The position numbers and the translations under genes were made by a program. Positions 33,342-44,863 of a DNA stretch of 64,000 nucleotides are shown here, piece after piece. This stretch comes from Brassica napus. Lineage: Eukaryota; Streptophyta; Magnoliopsida; Brassicales; Brassicaceae. Where the stretch lies: positions 5,104,024-5,168,023 of the forward strand of contig NC_063438.1 in the NCBI RefSeq assembly GCF_020379485.1. Direction: 5' to 3'. A model generated the notes under the pieces. The model was not told the origin of the DNA, searched no databases, and saw only the letters and a list, made by a program, of their open reading frames with translations. Each line of letters opens with the position of its first letter. Position 1 is the stretch's first letter.

Positions 33342-34737
33342 TATTTTATTGTTATGATTCTCGATTTTCAAAGTGATATCTCACTCTGTGGTTCGTATTA
33401 ACTGTATTCAAAATATGTTCTATGCTATGCAAACTAACTTTAATAAATTGTTATGATACAGATACGCAAAACTAAAGTATAGCTAACCTGTCCGTAATGT
33501 ACTAACATATACCGTCATATATTATGCAAAAATTTAATCAATGAAATAAATATAACCTGCATCAATTCAACCATCACCATAAGTTCAACATGGTCTTCAA
33601 CAATGGAATGTCTAATCATTCAACCATCACCATGGAATGTCTAATCATTCAACCATTCAACATATAACGTTCACGTTGTAAACTGATATATATATCGATT
33701 TCAATTAGACCAGAATTAGTTAATGATTTATACGGTTCAAATCAAATAAAACAAAAACGTACAAACCAGAAGCAAAGTAATAAACCTCAGTTAAGCGGAT
33801 TCGTCAGCCGTCTCCTAACACCCATAGCCGCAATCTTTCAAGCTACCTCCCTCCAGCCAGCGTTGTGATTCATTCTCAGCTCGTTCTCAATCGGTCACTC
33901 CGGCGGCGATAGCTTACGAAAGCGTTGGGTTGTAGAATCCACCGATCGGAAACCACAACCACGACGGAGCAAGAAACTACCCAACTTCGCAAAACTCTGA
34001 TTTAGCCTTCTCCTCGACTTCTCGCCGTCCTCAACAGAATCCTCACATGAGAATAAGAAAAATAAGATCAAACCCGCCTCTGCAACATGTCTAACTTCAC
34101 CTCAACCAATTCACCTCACCTCACCTCACCTCACCATGGTCGTAAAAGAAGAGCAAAGGGAGAGCGAGCGAGCCAAAACACCACACCAAACTCGATCTAT
34201 GATGGTTAAGATATGCTTTAGTGATTTGATTGAAAAGGATAGAGAAATAAGGTAATATTGTTGGAGAGGAGAACCTTTTTATCGATGAAAGAGAGAGATA
34301 ATAGGGCAAATATATATTTTGTTGGAATAAAAGGAAAAACATAATTTAACAAAAATCATAGCTTTAAAATATTTCAGTGGCATGGCTCTGTAAATACTGT
34401 TGAAACAGGAGGGCACCTCAAAAAAGAGCCTTCTGTTTTAATAGTATTGATCACAAACAAACACATGCATTTACGTGCTTTATTTTGGAGCATCAACTTT
34501 ATTTTATATTTTAAATTAAATTATATTTACTTTGGTGTAATTATCAACTATTTATTCTATTGTTATTTTTTTAATCTATAAAACCAACTTATACTATTTT
34601 TCTTTGACCTAACCAAATACAAAACAAAGTAATACAATACAATCACCAACCACTATCAAATGGATAAAAAATCAATTATCAACTCATCAGAAAACAAAAC
34701 ATACTAACCCGGCGCGTAGCGCCGGAATACCACTAGT

Positions 34738-35014
34738 AATCTTATAATTTTAAGTTAATAAATGTCTGAGTTGCAAGAGAAAAAAAATCTGATGGAATCA
34801 TATATAGTTTAGTTATTAAAATGAATTCAATACAAATGGAAGTTTAAAGATTATCCTGGTTTAGGTTATTTCTAACCATGCATCATCAAGTTTTCTAACC
34901 ATGACTCGAATCAGAAATTAATCAATTATCATAAAATTATCATAAAACCCGGTTAAAGACGAAACTGTCAACAAACAAAGCCCAGACTCAGAGGGTCGGT
35001 GGGAATTTATTAAT
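34738..35014. other. Intergenic region upstream of snoRNA promoter
   Basis: AT-rich unique sequence between the Helitron end and the snoRNA promoter. Nothing specific was recognised. Confidence 0.35.
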
Positions 35015-35083
35015 AAGCCCATAAAAGGCCCATTAGGTGTATTAGGGTTTTCCTCTAATCTCGTCTCAACTAATGTATATATA
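35015..35083 (+). promoter_or_regulatory. Site II/telo-box promoter of the snoRNA cluster
   Basis: Two site II elements (aagccca at 35015-35021 and aggccca at 35026-35032), a telo-box TAGGGTTT (35043-35050) and a TATA box (TATATATA, 35076-35083) occur in this order. This architecture is known for plant ribosomal-protein and independently transcribed snoRNA genes. It lies about 120 bp before the first snoRNA. Confidence 0.8.
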
Positions 35084-35201
35084 CGCTAACATAACTTCTC
35101 AAACATATTGTGTTCCGTTTCATTATTTTTGGTACTTATCATCTTGTTTTTTCTGGTTTTAGCTTTCATGGTTTGATATTTTCCGTCCAAGTTTTAAAAA
35201 T

Positions 35202-35297
35202 AAAAGCTGTGATGAAAAAAACCGTGTGCCAGAGATGGAGTCTTTGTTCTCTATCGCTGACGGCTAAACACAACCCTCTAAGAAGTTCTGAGCTTTT
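35202..35297 (+). ncRNA. Box C/D snoRNA 1, U61-like, 18S rRNA guide
   Basis: The terminal stem AAAAGC/GCTTTT encloses a C box GTGATGA (35209-35215), a D' CTGA (35257-35260) and a D box CTGA (35288-35291). The 14 nt before box D (ccctctaagaagtt, 35274-35287) are perfectly complementary to the conserved 18S segment AACTTCTTAGAGGG. By the D+5 rule the target is the U in AACUU, the site served by U61 in other eukaryotes. The assignment to U61 is from memory of target and guide. Confidence 0.85.
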
Positions 35298-35361
35298 TCG
35301 TTTAGATCTTTTATTATTTTATCAATTTATAAACAGAAAACTGTTTTGAATTTTTTTTTCT

Positions 35362-35457
35362 GAGTCGAGGTGACGATAGAAATTTCACAGGTCTGTCAAT
35401 CCCCTGAAAACATTTTTGTGATGTTATTGTGATATCTCGACAGGTTCTGATCGGCTC
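35362..35457 (+). ncRNA. Box C/D snoRNA 2, 18S rRNA guide
   Basis: The terminal stem GAGTCGA/TCGGCTC (one G-U) encloses a C box GTGACGA (35370-35376), a D' CTGA (35404-35407), a C'-like gtgatgt and a D box CTGA (35447-35450). Before D' the guide gtctgtcaatcc (35391-35402) is complementary to the conserved 18S segment GGATTGACAGAC, pointing to the U of AGGAU as the methylated base. The D guide was not matched. Confidence 0.82.
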
Positions 35458-35480
35458 ATAAAAAAAATTGTGTGTTTTAA

Positions 35481-35583
35481 TTGAATCTGGGAGTATGATG
35501 AATCCCATTAAACAAATGGGTTATTTGCCACTGATTTTATATTGATGTTTTATTCACCTTGGAGAACTGACTCCCAGATTCAA
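35481..35583 (+). ncRNA. Box C/D snoRNA 3, probable 25S rRNA guide
   Basis: A perfect 13-bp terminal stem (TTGAATCTGGGAG with CTCCCAGATTCAA) encloses a C box ATGATGA (35495-35501), a D' CTGA (35531-35534), a C' TGATGTT and a D box CTGA (35567-35570). The sequence ttcaccttggaga before D (35553-35565) is complementary to TCTCCAAGGTGAA, whose core CCAAGGTGAA I recall from 25S/28S rRNA. The target base would be a C. Confidence 0.85.
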
Positions 35584-35651
35584 AGTTTTCAACTTTATAT
35601 TTTTTCAGTTTCAAAATTGTTTATTTGTAAGGGTTTTATATTGTTTTAACT

Positions 35652-35731
35652 GGGTATATGATGAAATTATATTTCATGGGTAATTTGCGTCTGAATCTTC
35701 TTGATGCTATCTTTATGATTTTCTGATACCC
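35652..35731 (+). ncRNA. Box C/D snoRNA 4, 18S rRNA guide
   Basis: The stem GGGTA/TACCC encloses a C box ATGATGA (35658-35664), a D' CTGA (35691-35694), a C' TTGATGC and a D box CTGA (35723-35726). Before D' the guide gggtaatttgcg (35678-35689) is complementary to the universal 18S segment CGCAAATTACCC, giving the A of GCGCA as target, a site methylated in yeast and human too. The D guide has no match I recognise. Confidence 0.85.
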
Positions 35732-35816
35732 TTATTTGAACCTTTTACAGAAGATCATTTAATTAAATTTTCTGTGAGTTGCAGTTTTAAAAGATTAGTT
35801 TATTTGTTTAATAGGA

Positions 35817-35916
35817 GAGAGCGATGATAATGATGATTATGACAACATAGAACAATCCAACTCTGACAAATTCTGATGAATTTTACATCATGCACTACCA
35901 TCTGAATCTCGCTCTC
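35817..35916 (+). ncRNA. Box C/D snoRNA 5, U33-like, 18S rRNA guide
   Basis: The stem GAGAGCG/CGCTCTC (35817-35823 with 35910-35916) encloses a C box ATGATGA (35830-35836), a D' CTGA (35863-35866), a C' TGATGA and a D box CTGA (35902-35905). Before D the guide catgcactaccat (35889-35901) pairs, with two G-U pairs, to the 18S segment GTGGTGGTGCATG. The target U of GUGGU corresponds to the site served by U33 in other eukaryotes. A second ATGATAA near 35824 is an alternative C box. Confidence 0.8.
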
Positions 35917-37030
35917 CCTATTTGATTTGTTAAAAGCTTATATTCTGTTTATTCGTTTTGGTTAAAAGCTTTTATTCGGATTATTGCAGACTAATTGCTT
36001 GTCATGTTTTCAAATTGCTGAAAGTGGAAATCTTTGGATAGTTGACATATTTTCTTTAGTAATCATCAGAATTATCTGCAAGGACAGTTAATGAGTTACT
36101 GGAAGTAAGCAGAGGTTTATTAGCTTCCTGAACTAACCGATCCAACCCAAACATAAATTATTTAATCTGCATTCAATAAAGAGGTTCACTAAATCACATA
36201 AATCCAATAAAAAGTTTACAAATGTTTGCACTCTAGATTTTGAAGTTCAACTGTTAACATTTCAAATAATGAAATTTGTTTTATTAACATATTAAACATC
36301 GAACTTAAAAATAAAATAAATATTTTAATTAATTTAATTAACAAATAAAATAATTAGATAAAAATAAAACTCAGTATAAATTGTAAAAATTGGTACATAT
36401 TCAGGAAAAATCAATATAAATAAAATTAAAATTTTTAATAAATAATAATAAAATTAAAAAAATTAAATAACAATTCTAGAAATTCAAAAATAAGATTAAT
36501 TAACTGTAAAAATCAATGAAAATTAGTAAAATAGGAAATTTATAAAAATGTAGAAAACAATTATTTTAATAAAAAAAAAAGCAAAAATTAAAAATGAAAA
36601 CCCAAACCTATTTGGCTTTTAGGTAGCATATGAACATTTTGGAGCTTAGAGATTTAGACTCAACAAAGCATTTAAAATGTAAAATTTTGTGAACTTTTTT
36701 TGCCAGTTTTGCAAAAGAGGATTGAGCTCAAGTACATTTTTTTTATTTTGTTTTCCTGATTTTTTTGTAAATTTCCCATTTTTATGTTTATTTATAGATT
36801 TCTACAATTTATAATTTTATTTTTAATTTTAATCGGTTTTCAAAATTTATTCTTATTTTAGTTAGATTTTTGAAATTATAATTTTTTTTATTATTATTTT
36901 TGAATATTTAAATATTTAAATTTTATTTTTCTTGATTTTCCTGAATTTTTATCATTTTTTAGAATTTATATTAATTAAAAAATATATATTTTTTTTAAGT
37001 AAACTGTCATGTCACCGATTTTACCCGGTA
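35917..37030. other. Downstream flank of snoRNA cluster, AT-rich
   Basis: This probably contains the end of the snoRNA precursor. No further convincing C/D or H/ACA RNA was found. From 36230 on it is very A+T-rich with no coding potential. Confidence 0.4.
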
Positions 37031-37267
37031 CTCCTTCCGTTTCAAATTATTTGTCGTTTTAAATTTATGCACATAGATTAAAAAACATTTAATTTTACAT
37101 ATTTTCAAAGTAGAAGCACTTTTACCAATACACCTAACCATATATCAATTGGTAAAAAATATATAGTAGAAATATTTTCAATAATTTTGTATTGAAAACC
37201 GAAAATGACACTTATTTTAAAACAAAAATTTTATTTTAGAATGACAAGTTATTTGAAACAGAAGGAG
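37031..37267. mobile_element. Stowaway-type MITE
   Basis: Terminal repeats ctccttccgtttcaaattatttgtc and its near complement at the right end (acaagttatttgaaacagaaggag) sit between TA dinucleotides (37029-37030 and 37268-37269). Confidence 0.85.
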
Positions 37268-37333
37268 TAATGAGTAGTAACTGGTCACAGTTTTGACGTG
37301 TGAAACAAAGAAAGTTAATTTTGAAGTTTAATA

Positions 37334-37601
37334 CTCCCTCTGTTTTTTAAAGATGAATGTTCTAGGATTTTCACACTTATTAAGAAACCATATTAAAACT
37401 TAGTTATTAATGCATAGTTTTTTGTAACTTTATATTTCCTATATTTTTAAACCAATAGGATTAAAAGAAATGTAATTAATATTTTTGAAACACACAATTT
37501 TTCATTATTAATTGACAAAATATGCTTTGAAAACATGAAAAATACATCTTTTAGAAACAAAATATTTTCCTAGAACATCCATCTTTAAAAAACAGAGGGA
37601 G
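37334..37601. mobile_element. Stowaway-type MITE
   Basis: The ends ctccctctgttttttaaagatg and its near-perfect complement are flanked by TA (37332-37333 and 37602-37603). The interior resembles the MITE at 44864-45121, so the two belong to one family. Confidence 0.87.
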
Positions 37602-37969
37602 TATATATTGAAACAAGTTTCATTGCTTAAAGTGTTAATAGTTGAATTTCAAGGTTTAAAGTGCAATTTTTTGTCAAATTCATGGTTTTTTCATGCTACT
37701 TTCCCCTTTTAAATTCTTTGAGTGGAGACTAAAATTTTGAATTGAGTAGTAGAGTTGCTGAAAAAATGGATTGATTAGGTGAAATAATGCCATAAATGTA
37801 ACTAGAAAATAATATTGCCACTTGAGCATGTCCACATGAACTTCTATGTTGTTCGTTTAAGGATCCTTTGATCAATGAAAAATCCGTTAACCAAATAATC
37901 TTGGCAAATTTGTAAAATATGCAAGGCCACATGAGTTCCAATATCAATTGGATTGTTTAGTCCTTTTAT
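37602..37969. other. Intergenic region, 3' flank of PER20
   Basis: No gene was seen. Confidence 0.35.
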
Positions 37970-39174
<1,205 letters not shown>

Positions 39175-39701
39175 TGGAAAGTTATGTCCTGTGTAATGTG
39201 TTTCTCTGTACGTGTGTGTGCATATATGTGTGCTTAGTGTTTTACTTTTCTTTAATATGTTACCTTGTGTCGTTACATGCATTTTCATGCCAACTTTTAC
39301 CAATTTGGAAGTTACAGTATTGTCAACTAATGTCAAGGTAGATACAACCAATAAAGACCTAACTTGCCTGGTAGGATATAAAAAATAATATAAGATGTTG
39401 GTCAAAAAGAGTACGTGAAACTAATCACTTTTTTGAGAATAAAATGACGTTTAAGAAAAAGTAATATGTTGGCGTGACAAATGACAACGTTTGTTGTTTC
39501 GAACAAATTAAGTCTCTTATATATGTTAACAAAAAGAATCATAGACTATGGTGTATAAAATATGTTTGTGATATTAAAAACCAACGAACCATACATTCAT
39601 TGGTGTGTTGGTTATGAAAATATGCATGAGAACTGATATACTTTTAATGATTTTTTTTATAAGGAAATTTGGAACATAGAAGTAGAGATAAACCCTCCTA
39701 A
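39175..39701. other. Intergenic region between PER20 and GDCH
   Basis: This is the promoter of PER20 (minus strand) and the 3' flank of GDCH. No specific element was identified. Confidence 0.4.
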
Positions 39702-40459
39702 TTAATGAGCAGCGTCTTCCTCCTCGCAGAACTTGGTGTATTCCTTTGAACCCATCAAAGATTCTAACTCTGAGGGGTTGCTAGGCTTCACTTTGATCAT
39801 CCATCCATCTTCATAGGGGCTTGAGTTAATCTACACAAAACACAAATGGTAATTAGTTTGCTTTACATGTTGTCATCAACTGAGACGTAACTTACTACTT
39901 TCTTTCGTTTTAAATCGTACCAAGCCTGGTGCTTCTGAGAGCTTCTTGTTAACCTCAATGACTTCACCTGAGATGGGAGATAAGATCTCACTTGTCGCTT
40001 TCACACTCTCCACTGCTCCAAAGCTTTTCTCTTTGCTCACTGAACCATTTTCCTCTGGCAGTTCTACAAACACCACTTCTCCTAAATGGTCCTGCAACAT
40101 TTATTGTTATTTCTCCTCTTTTCAGCCAAATCATCTTTACATCATTCCCCAAAGAGATAAACTCTTTTTAAGTTCCTATGTTACCTGAGCATGGTCAGTA
40201 ATACCAATAGTGGCAACAGAGCCTTCATGTTTAACCCACTCATGTGAATTTGCATACTTCAATCCCTCCAGCACTAAAAAGAGAAACCTATCAACAACTT
40301 ATGACAGAAGCTATGTAACACACAACTATATACATAATCACAATCACCTGAAGAGAAGCATCTAGAGATGGAGAAAGCAGGAGTGAGCTGAGACTTGGAG
40401 ACAGAAGAAGAAAGCTTGAGAGCGCTTGCTGTAGAAGAAGCCCACATTCTCAGTGCCAT
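39702..40459 (-). CDS. GDCH: Glycine decarboxylase complex H protein, mitochondrial, with 1-bp frameshift
   Basis: Four exons on the minus strand: 40459-40348, 40274-40185, 40091-39921 and 39830-39702. The product carries the lipoyl group that shuttles the aminomethyl intermediate in photorespiratory glycine decarboxylase. Exon 1 encodes a mitochondrial presequence ([19 protein letters not shown]...) ending CFSS. The lipoylated Lys is in [11 protein letters not shown], and the protein ends [10 protein letters not shown]. All splice sites are canonical and phased as in relatives. In exon 2, however, the sequence reads TTG-G-AAG where [13 protein letters not shown] requires TTG-AAG: one extra base at 40260/40261. 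Read literally, the frame ends at a TGA seven codons later. Without the extra base the protein would be 166 aa, normal for the family. Either this copy is dead or the base is a sequencing error. Confidence 0.85.
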
Positions 40460-41690
40460 TTTTGTTTTTTGTTTCTTTGCTTCTTTCTTGCTCTGTGTTT
40501 TGTCTTCTCCAAACAAATAGGAGATTTTAAAGATATTCTTTCTGTTTTTCTTGTTGTGTTCTATCAATGACATGTAAGGCATAAATTGAAGGCCTCATCC
40601 TATGCCTATGGTGTGTATTAAAAGTGTGACCCAAACCTTCTCTACTACTCAGAAGCTCTTGCAACTACTTTTAAAAATTCTTTTTTCAAGTTTGGGGCTC
40701 TTACAAAAATTATGGTTCTTTTTACAAGTGGCTAATTCCTACGTACTAGGTGAAATTAAAATGACCACATCTAACTTTCTTGTCTTATAAATCATGTGGT
40801 GTTCGTTAGAACGGAATGTAGTTTTTCTTATGCACATACATCATTTTGTGATCATTAGATTGTTTTCACTGAAGTTCAGTATTCCCGGTTATCTCAATCC
40901 AACCGGTTCGAGATTTTCATTCTACCACAATGCTGTTTCCTACATAATCTAGTTAGTATCTTTAAAGTTTAGTCATCATTGTCAAAAGATCTTTAAAGCC
41001 AAAACAGTTGTGTCGTTTTAGAACAATAGGTTAGGTTAGGTGATGGCCACTGTCCCATAACTCTCTACTAAAACCGCGTTCTCAACAGCGCAAAACTCTA
41101 TTTAAAGGTCTATCTATCACTCGTTCTTTTCTCTCATTGTCTGAAAAAATCCATGAGTAGACAAAAGCGATTAGAATCTTGATTCTTCTTTTGAGCAATC
41201 TCTTTTCCATTTACCTTCGTTCTAATGGTTCCACTCCCAAATAATTGTAATGCCCTGATGAGATGGCGTCAGGGAAAATGGGAAAGATTGTTGATCAGAA
41301 GAATCACACGAGATTCTTTGACATCTCCTCAAGTGCTGAGTTTCATGGAAGTTGGGTGTTCAACAAAATACAAAAGGACAGACCAAATAAGTGAGTGTTC
41401 AACAAAATACAAAAGGACAGACCAAATAAGTGTCTGTGGTGACAGTGATACAGAATACCAAACCCATCAAATGAAACATTTTATAATGGGTTTGGTGTTT
41501 GAGTTTTAAGGTTACAACTCCCAACGTGAACTCTCTGAAACACTTCGGGGTTAAAGTATAATTAATTAAAAATACCAGGCAGATATGCAAATAGAAAATA
41601 AATAAATAAACTCAAATCGGATTCTACCGTCGGAGAAATAACTCCAATCAATCCCCAATTGGAAACCCTAACCATCAATTTCTCGAAAAA
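40460..41690. other. Intergenic region with a 38-bp tandem repeat
   Basis: This is the GDCH promoter and the leader of the next gene. A 38-bp segment beginning gtgttcaacaaaatac is directly repeated at 41356-41393 and 41395-41432. A short frame spanning it (41225-41509) has no support as a gene. Confidence 0.45.
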
Positions 41691-43101
41691 ATGAGCAGCA
41701 GCGACGATGGCACCACCGTGGAGATCACCCACAAAACCATCGGCCCATCTCGTCCCTCTCGAATTCGAGTGGCGTCTCGTATCAAAGTATGGAACTTTCT
41801 CATTCTTCCTCTGTATCTCGCTATACTGTGTGTAACGAAGTGGATTGATTGATTGATCATTGGCTGATTCTTAGGTTCGTGATTTGAGGAACGCGATTGC
41901 GGAAAAGGGTCGGTTTCCAGTGGCGAATTTGAGGATGATTCTCCGTGGGAAGGCATTGCAAGACGAGGAAGATGGAGAGGATGTATACGTCACGCTCAAG
42001 GACGAAGGTACATAAAGGTTGAGACTTTCGTGTGTCTCTTTTGAATGGGTCTTTTGATTATGCATTTGGGTTTTGTTGTGTAGATTCGTTGACCGTTGCT
42101 GTCATTCCAAAAAGACCAGTTGGAGTTGAGACATATGATGATGATGATGATGACGAGGAATTGGTCTGGTGTTTTAACTCTTGAAAGAATGTTTCTTTTT
42201 TTATTAGTTTCTGTTCTTTTTGTAATCTGTTTTTGGCAATGCAGAAGTTTAAGCTCCCACCATCAGCAAGCAGGGGGAAGAGGAAGCTTTACTACTTTCT
42301 TCGCAACAAGCTGAAGCTTCCCGGTTAGTTCTTTAATCTTTCCAAGAATGTTTGAAACACTAATTCACTTGTTTGTGATGTTCTAGATATCATTCTGATG
42401 GGACTCTTCTCTTTAAGTCTAAAGATGTGGGCTATTATCACCTTGTGGTTTATCTTGGCTCCTATTGCCCATCGTTGGGAACTAGGCCCTATCTTTGTAA
42501 GTCCTCTTCATCTTCAGTGTCTGGATTCTTGAATAAGGACTCTTGTTTTTGCAATGCCATTGGATATGCATCTTCTTGTGTACATAGATATTATATACTG
42601 TGATCACTTGGCTCACATGTTCTATTTTGTTTGTGTGGTTTCTTCGTTATCATGGGTTTCAGTTACTAGGGACTGGCTTCTCAATCATCTTACTCAACCT
42701 TGGTAAACGACAACCCGGTGATGTCAGGTATATACATATCTAAAGAAACTTCAGCCTCCGTTGATCTTCTTGAGATAACAACGCACACTTGATTTAAGGA
42801 AATATGCACACTTTGACTTCGTAAATATCCTTGGTAACTTATTAGACATAGGGAATAACAAAAGCTTAGGATTCTGGAAGCATATGATTCTTCAAGTAGT
42901 CTAATTAGCTGGAAAGTGGAATCCTCGTATATTGACTTTCGAGTTGTGTAAATATCTTCTCTTTGGATTACAAGGAACTGAATAAGTTGGGTGTCTTTCT
43001 TTGGCAGTGCATATTCCATATTCAACGAGGACTTTAGAGAGCTTCCAGGTACATATAATGCAGAGCGTATAGACCGTGACATACGAGCAGGCCATATATG
43101 A
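41691..43101 (+). CDS. Ubiquitin-like/SAYSvFN-domain membrane protein, At2g35360-like
   Basis: Seven exons (41691-41786, 41875-42007, 42084-42163, 42245-42323, 42387-42496, 42663-42727, 43008-43101) give 218 aa. Residues about 8-90 form a ubiquitin-like fold (VRDLRNAIAEKGRF, LRMILRGKALQD, VYVTLKDED). An acidic poly-Asp stretch precedes KRKLYYFLRNKLKLPD. Two hydrophobic segments (LMGLFSLSLKMWAIITLWFI and FLLGTGFSIILLNLG) span the membrane. The C-terminus has SAYSIFNEDFRELPGT, the SAYSvFN signature. In animals the SAYSvFN protein SAYSD1 acts at the ER translocon with UFMylation. A similar ER quality-control role in plants is an inference. All introns splice in phase. Confidence 0.88.
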
Positions 43102-44863
43102 TGCAAGATTGCACATTGGCATGACTAAGATTAACATCAACGGTGGAACAGAACTTAATAGCCAGTATGCAACCAAAAGAAAAAGATCAGATGTTTTTGT
43201 CCCATCAGATTGAGACAACACAAAGCATGACAGTACTTGTACATGAGATCTAATTTTGATATTGCAACATTATATATTTTTAAAAATATGTATGATATCA
43301 TACTTTCTGTCATATTATGATTATTATGTGTGGGAAAATAAGCTCTAGGTCAACTTAGGTCCCATCAAACTTGATGATTCTTAGGTGTGAATAAATCCAG
43401 TAACCAAATCTGTCTATCTAGTGATTCAGTTGGCTTGACGCTTTTCACCTTTGCCAATTTATTTCCTTTTTTTCCATGCCTTGCAAATTAAAGAAACACA
43501 AATTATCTCAAAAGTCTATGAAGTATTGAATTAGGATTACATTATTAATATTACACAAAAAGTCATGCTTTGAAGTACATACATCTAAAGTAGACGCATT
43601 TCTGTTTTAAATTCAAAATCACTTTTGCTTTTACAGATTTGTTGAAGAAAAATTAAACCTAAACACATGGTATTTTCGTGGTAAAATTATCTTTGAAATT
43701 GCGTTTTCATGGATAATAAAAACTTTTGTATTTTATAAAAGGCTTTCTTAGCTGTGACATGTGAACTGTGAGTGGTAGTTGGAGTGACTTTGCCAATCCT
43801 TGACGGCACGTTTTAGGGAAAAGGTCAAACTTCTCGGTTATCTACAAAATATTTTTTCTACATTTAGTATAAGTTATATTTTTATTAATATTAACTCGTG
43901 AAAGATGATAAGTTGTTTTAAACTTCAATAATGCTCTAAATGATGGATAATTTTGAATATTACAAATTATGAGAAATATTACAAGACGATTTTATAGCCG
44001 ATAATTCTACCTGCCTTATGAGGATTCACGTCTAACTGCATCATCATGAGCCATCTTATGAGATTCATGTCTGACGGTACTTTTTACGCCATGCCGAAGA
44101 TCTCCTATATGTTTTTTTCCATAAATCTGCATAATTCACCTTTACTGGTATTCGAAACTCAGACCTGTATTCGAAATTCAGATCTGATGGTGTAGAAGCA
44201 TTAATGAACTCTTAATCAAATAAATTTGAATATCTGTAACCTTTTTTTTATCAACAAAAGTCTGAAAATCTTGATGAACAAAAAAGAAGTGTTTAAAGTA
44301 ATAGGCCAAAATTATTTTAAATGAAAGGGGATAAGACAAGAAGTCGTAGCGGGGAAGGGAATCCGACAAGTATGACGTCGTTTCGGCGAAGGAGTCTACG
44401 AGGTGGGTTCCACTTGTCAACACCTAGTTGACTATTGTTCTTTTATCTTCCTCTCCGTGGGCCCTACGCTGCCTAATTGTAATTAAGTCAGCCATTATTA
44501 CGACTAGTTTTCATCTAATTAAAAAAACTATAGAGACTGACCATAATCATAACCTGACGTGAATATACGAAAACTGATTTTTAGTATGAAAACATGCACT
44601 TTTCCGTGCAGTGTGATACATGTCATGATTATTTAAATGAGAAGATATATTGCCATGCATATATGAATTTGATTATGAATTTGATTTACATGTTTTATTT
44701 ACACCACCTCATACATGATTTATGATTAATTGTTATAAGTGCATTTTCATTTAATTTGTTTTTTTACTTCAAATTCAATACGACATAAACCGTAAATGTT
44801 AGTAGTAACTTTTTAAATAAATGCAAATATGGATTTCAATCAATCCATAAATGCTCATAACTA
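43102..44863. other. Intergenic region
   Basis: This is the 3' flank of the SAYSvFN gene followed by AT-rich DNA. I see no gene or delimited element. Confidence 0.4.

Larger units (their letters stand above)
30202..34450 (-). mobile_element. Nested Helitron with visible empty-site paralogue
   Basis: On the minus strand it begins TCAATACTATTAAAACAG (34450) and ends with the hairpin CCCGCGCTTT/AAAGCGCGGG (30213-30233) and CTAG (30202-30205). It lies between A (30201) and T (34451). The uninterrupted sequence taagagaata-atcacaaacaaa is present in copy 1 of the duplication near 29480, proving the exact boundaries. It is 4.25 kb and non-autonomous as far as I can see. At 33780-34110 is a GC-richer stretch that looks like a captured host gene fragment on the minus strand, ending at a (cacct)n run; I could not identify it. 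Confidence 0.9.
29034..34715 (+). repeat. Tandem duplication (about 716 bp) interrupted in the second copy
   Basis: Copy 1 is 29034-29749. Copy 2 is 29751-30201 continued at 34451-34715. Copy 1 ends exactly after the left arm CCGGCGC of the Helitron 3' hairpin, while copy 2 runs on into the complete hairpin and CTAG end. The two copies look nearly identical. Copy 2 is split by the nested Helitron 30202-34450. Confidence 0.85.
24855..34736 (+). mobile_element. Composite Helitron with nested insertions
   Basis: The proposed 5' end TCTTATACAATAAAG at 24855 follows an A and matches the first 15 bases of the Helitron at 47345; both continue to tgtctctctcctt. The 3' end is the hairpin CCGGCGC-gta-GCGCCGG (34709-34725), then 11 nt ending CTAG (34733-34736) before T, the same 3' type as at 49959-49986. 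Between them lie a hAT element, a partial tandem duplication and a second Helitron. The first part (24900-28300) has exon-like pieces, for example MVNSFIFLADLKTG at 25170 (faintly like an RPA/OB-fold start) and the frame at 27670-28014, probably captured host fragments now decayed. Pairing of these two ends is inference: they could belong to two elements. Confidence 0.6.

Noticed and set aside
41225..41509. 94-codon ORF with an internal repeat
   Set aside because: The repeat is a 38-bp DNA duplication in the leader region; no homology or codon signal was seen.
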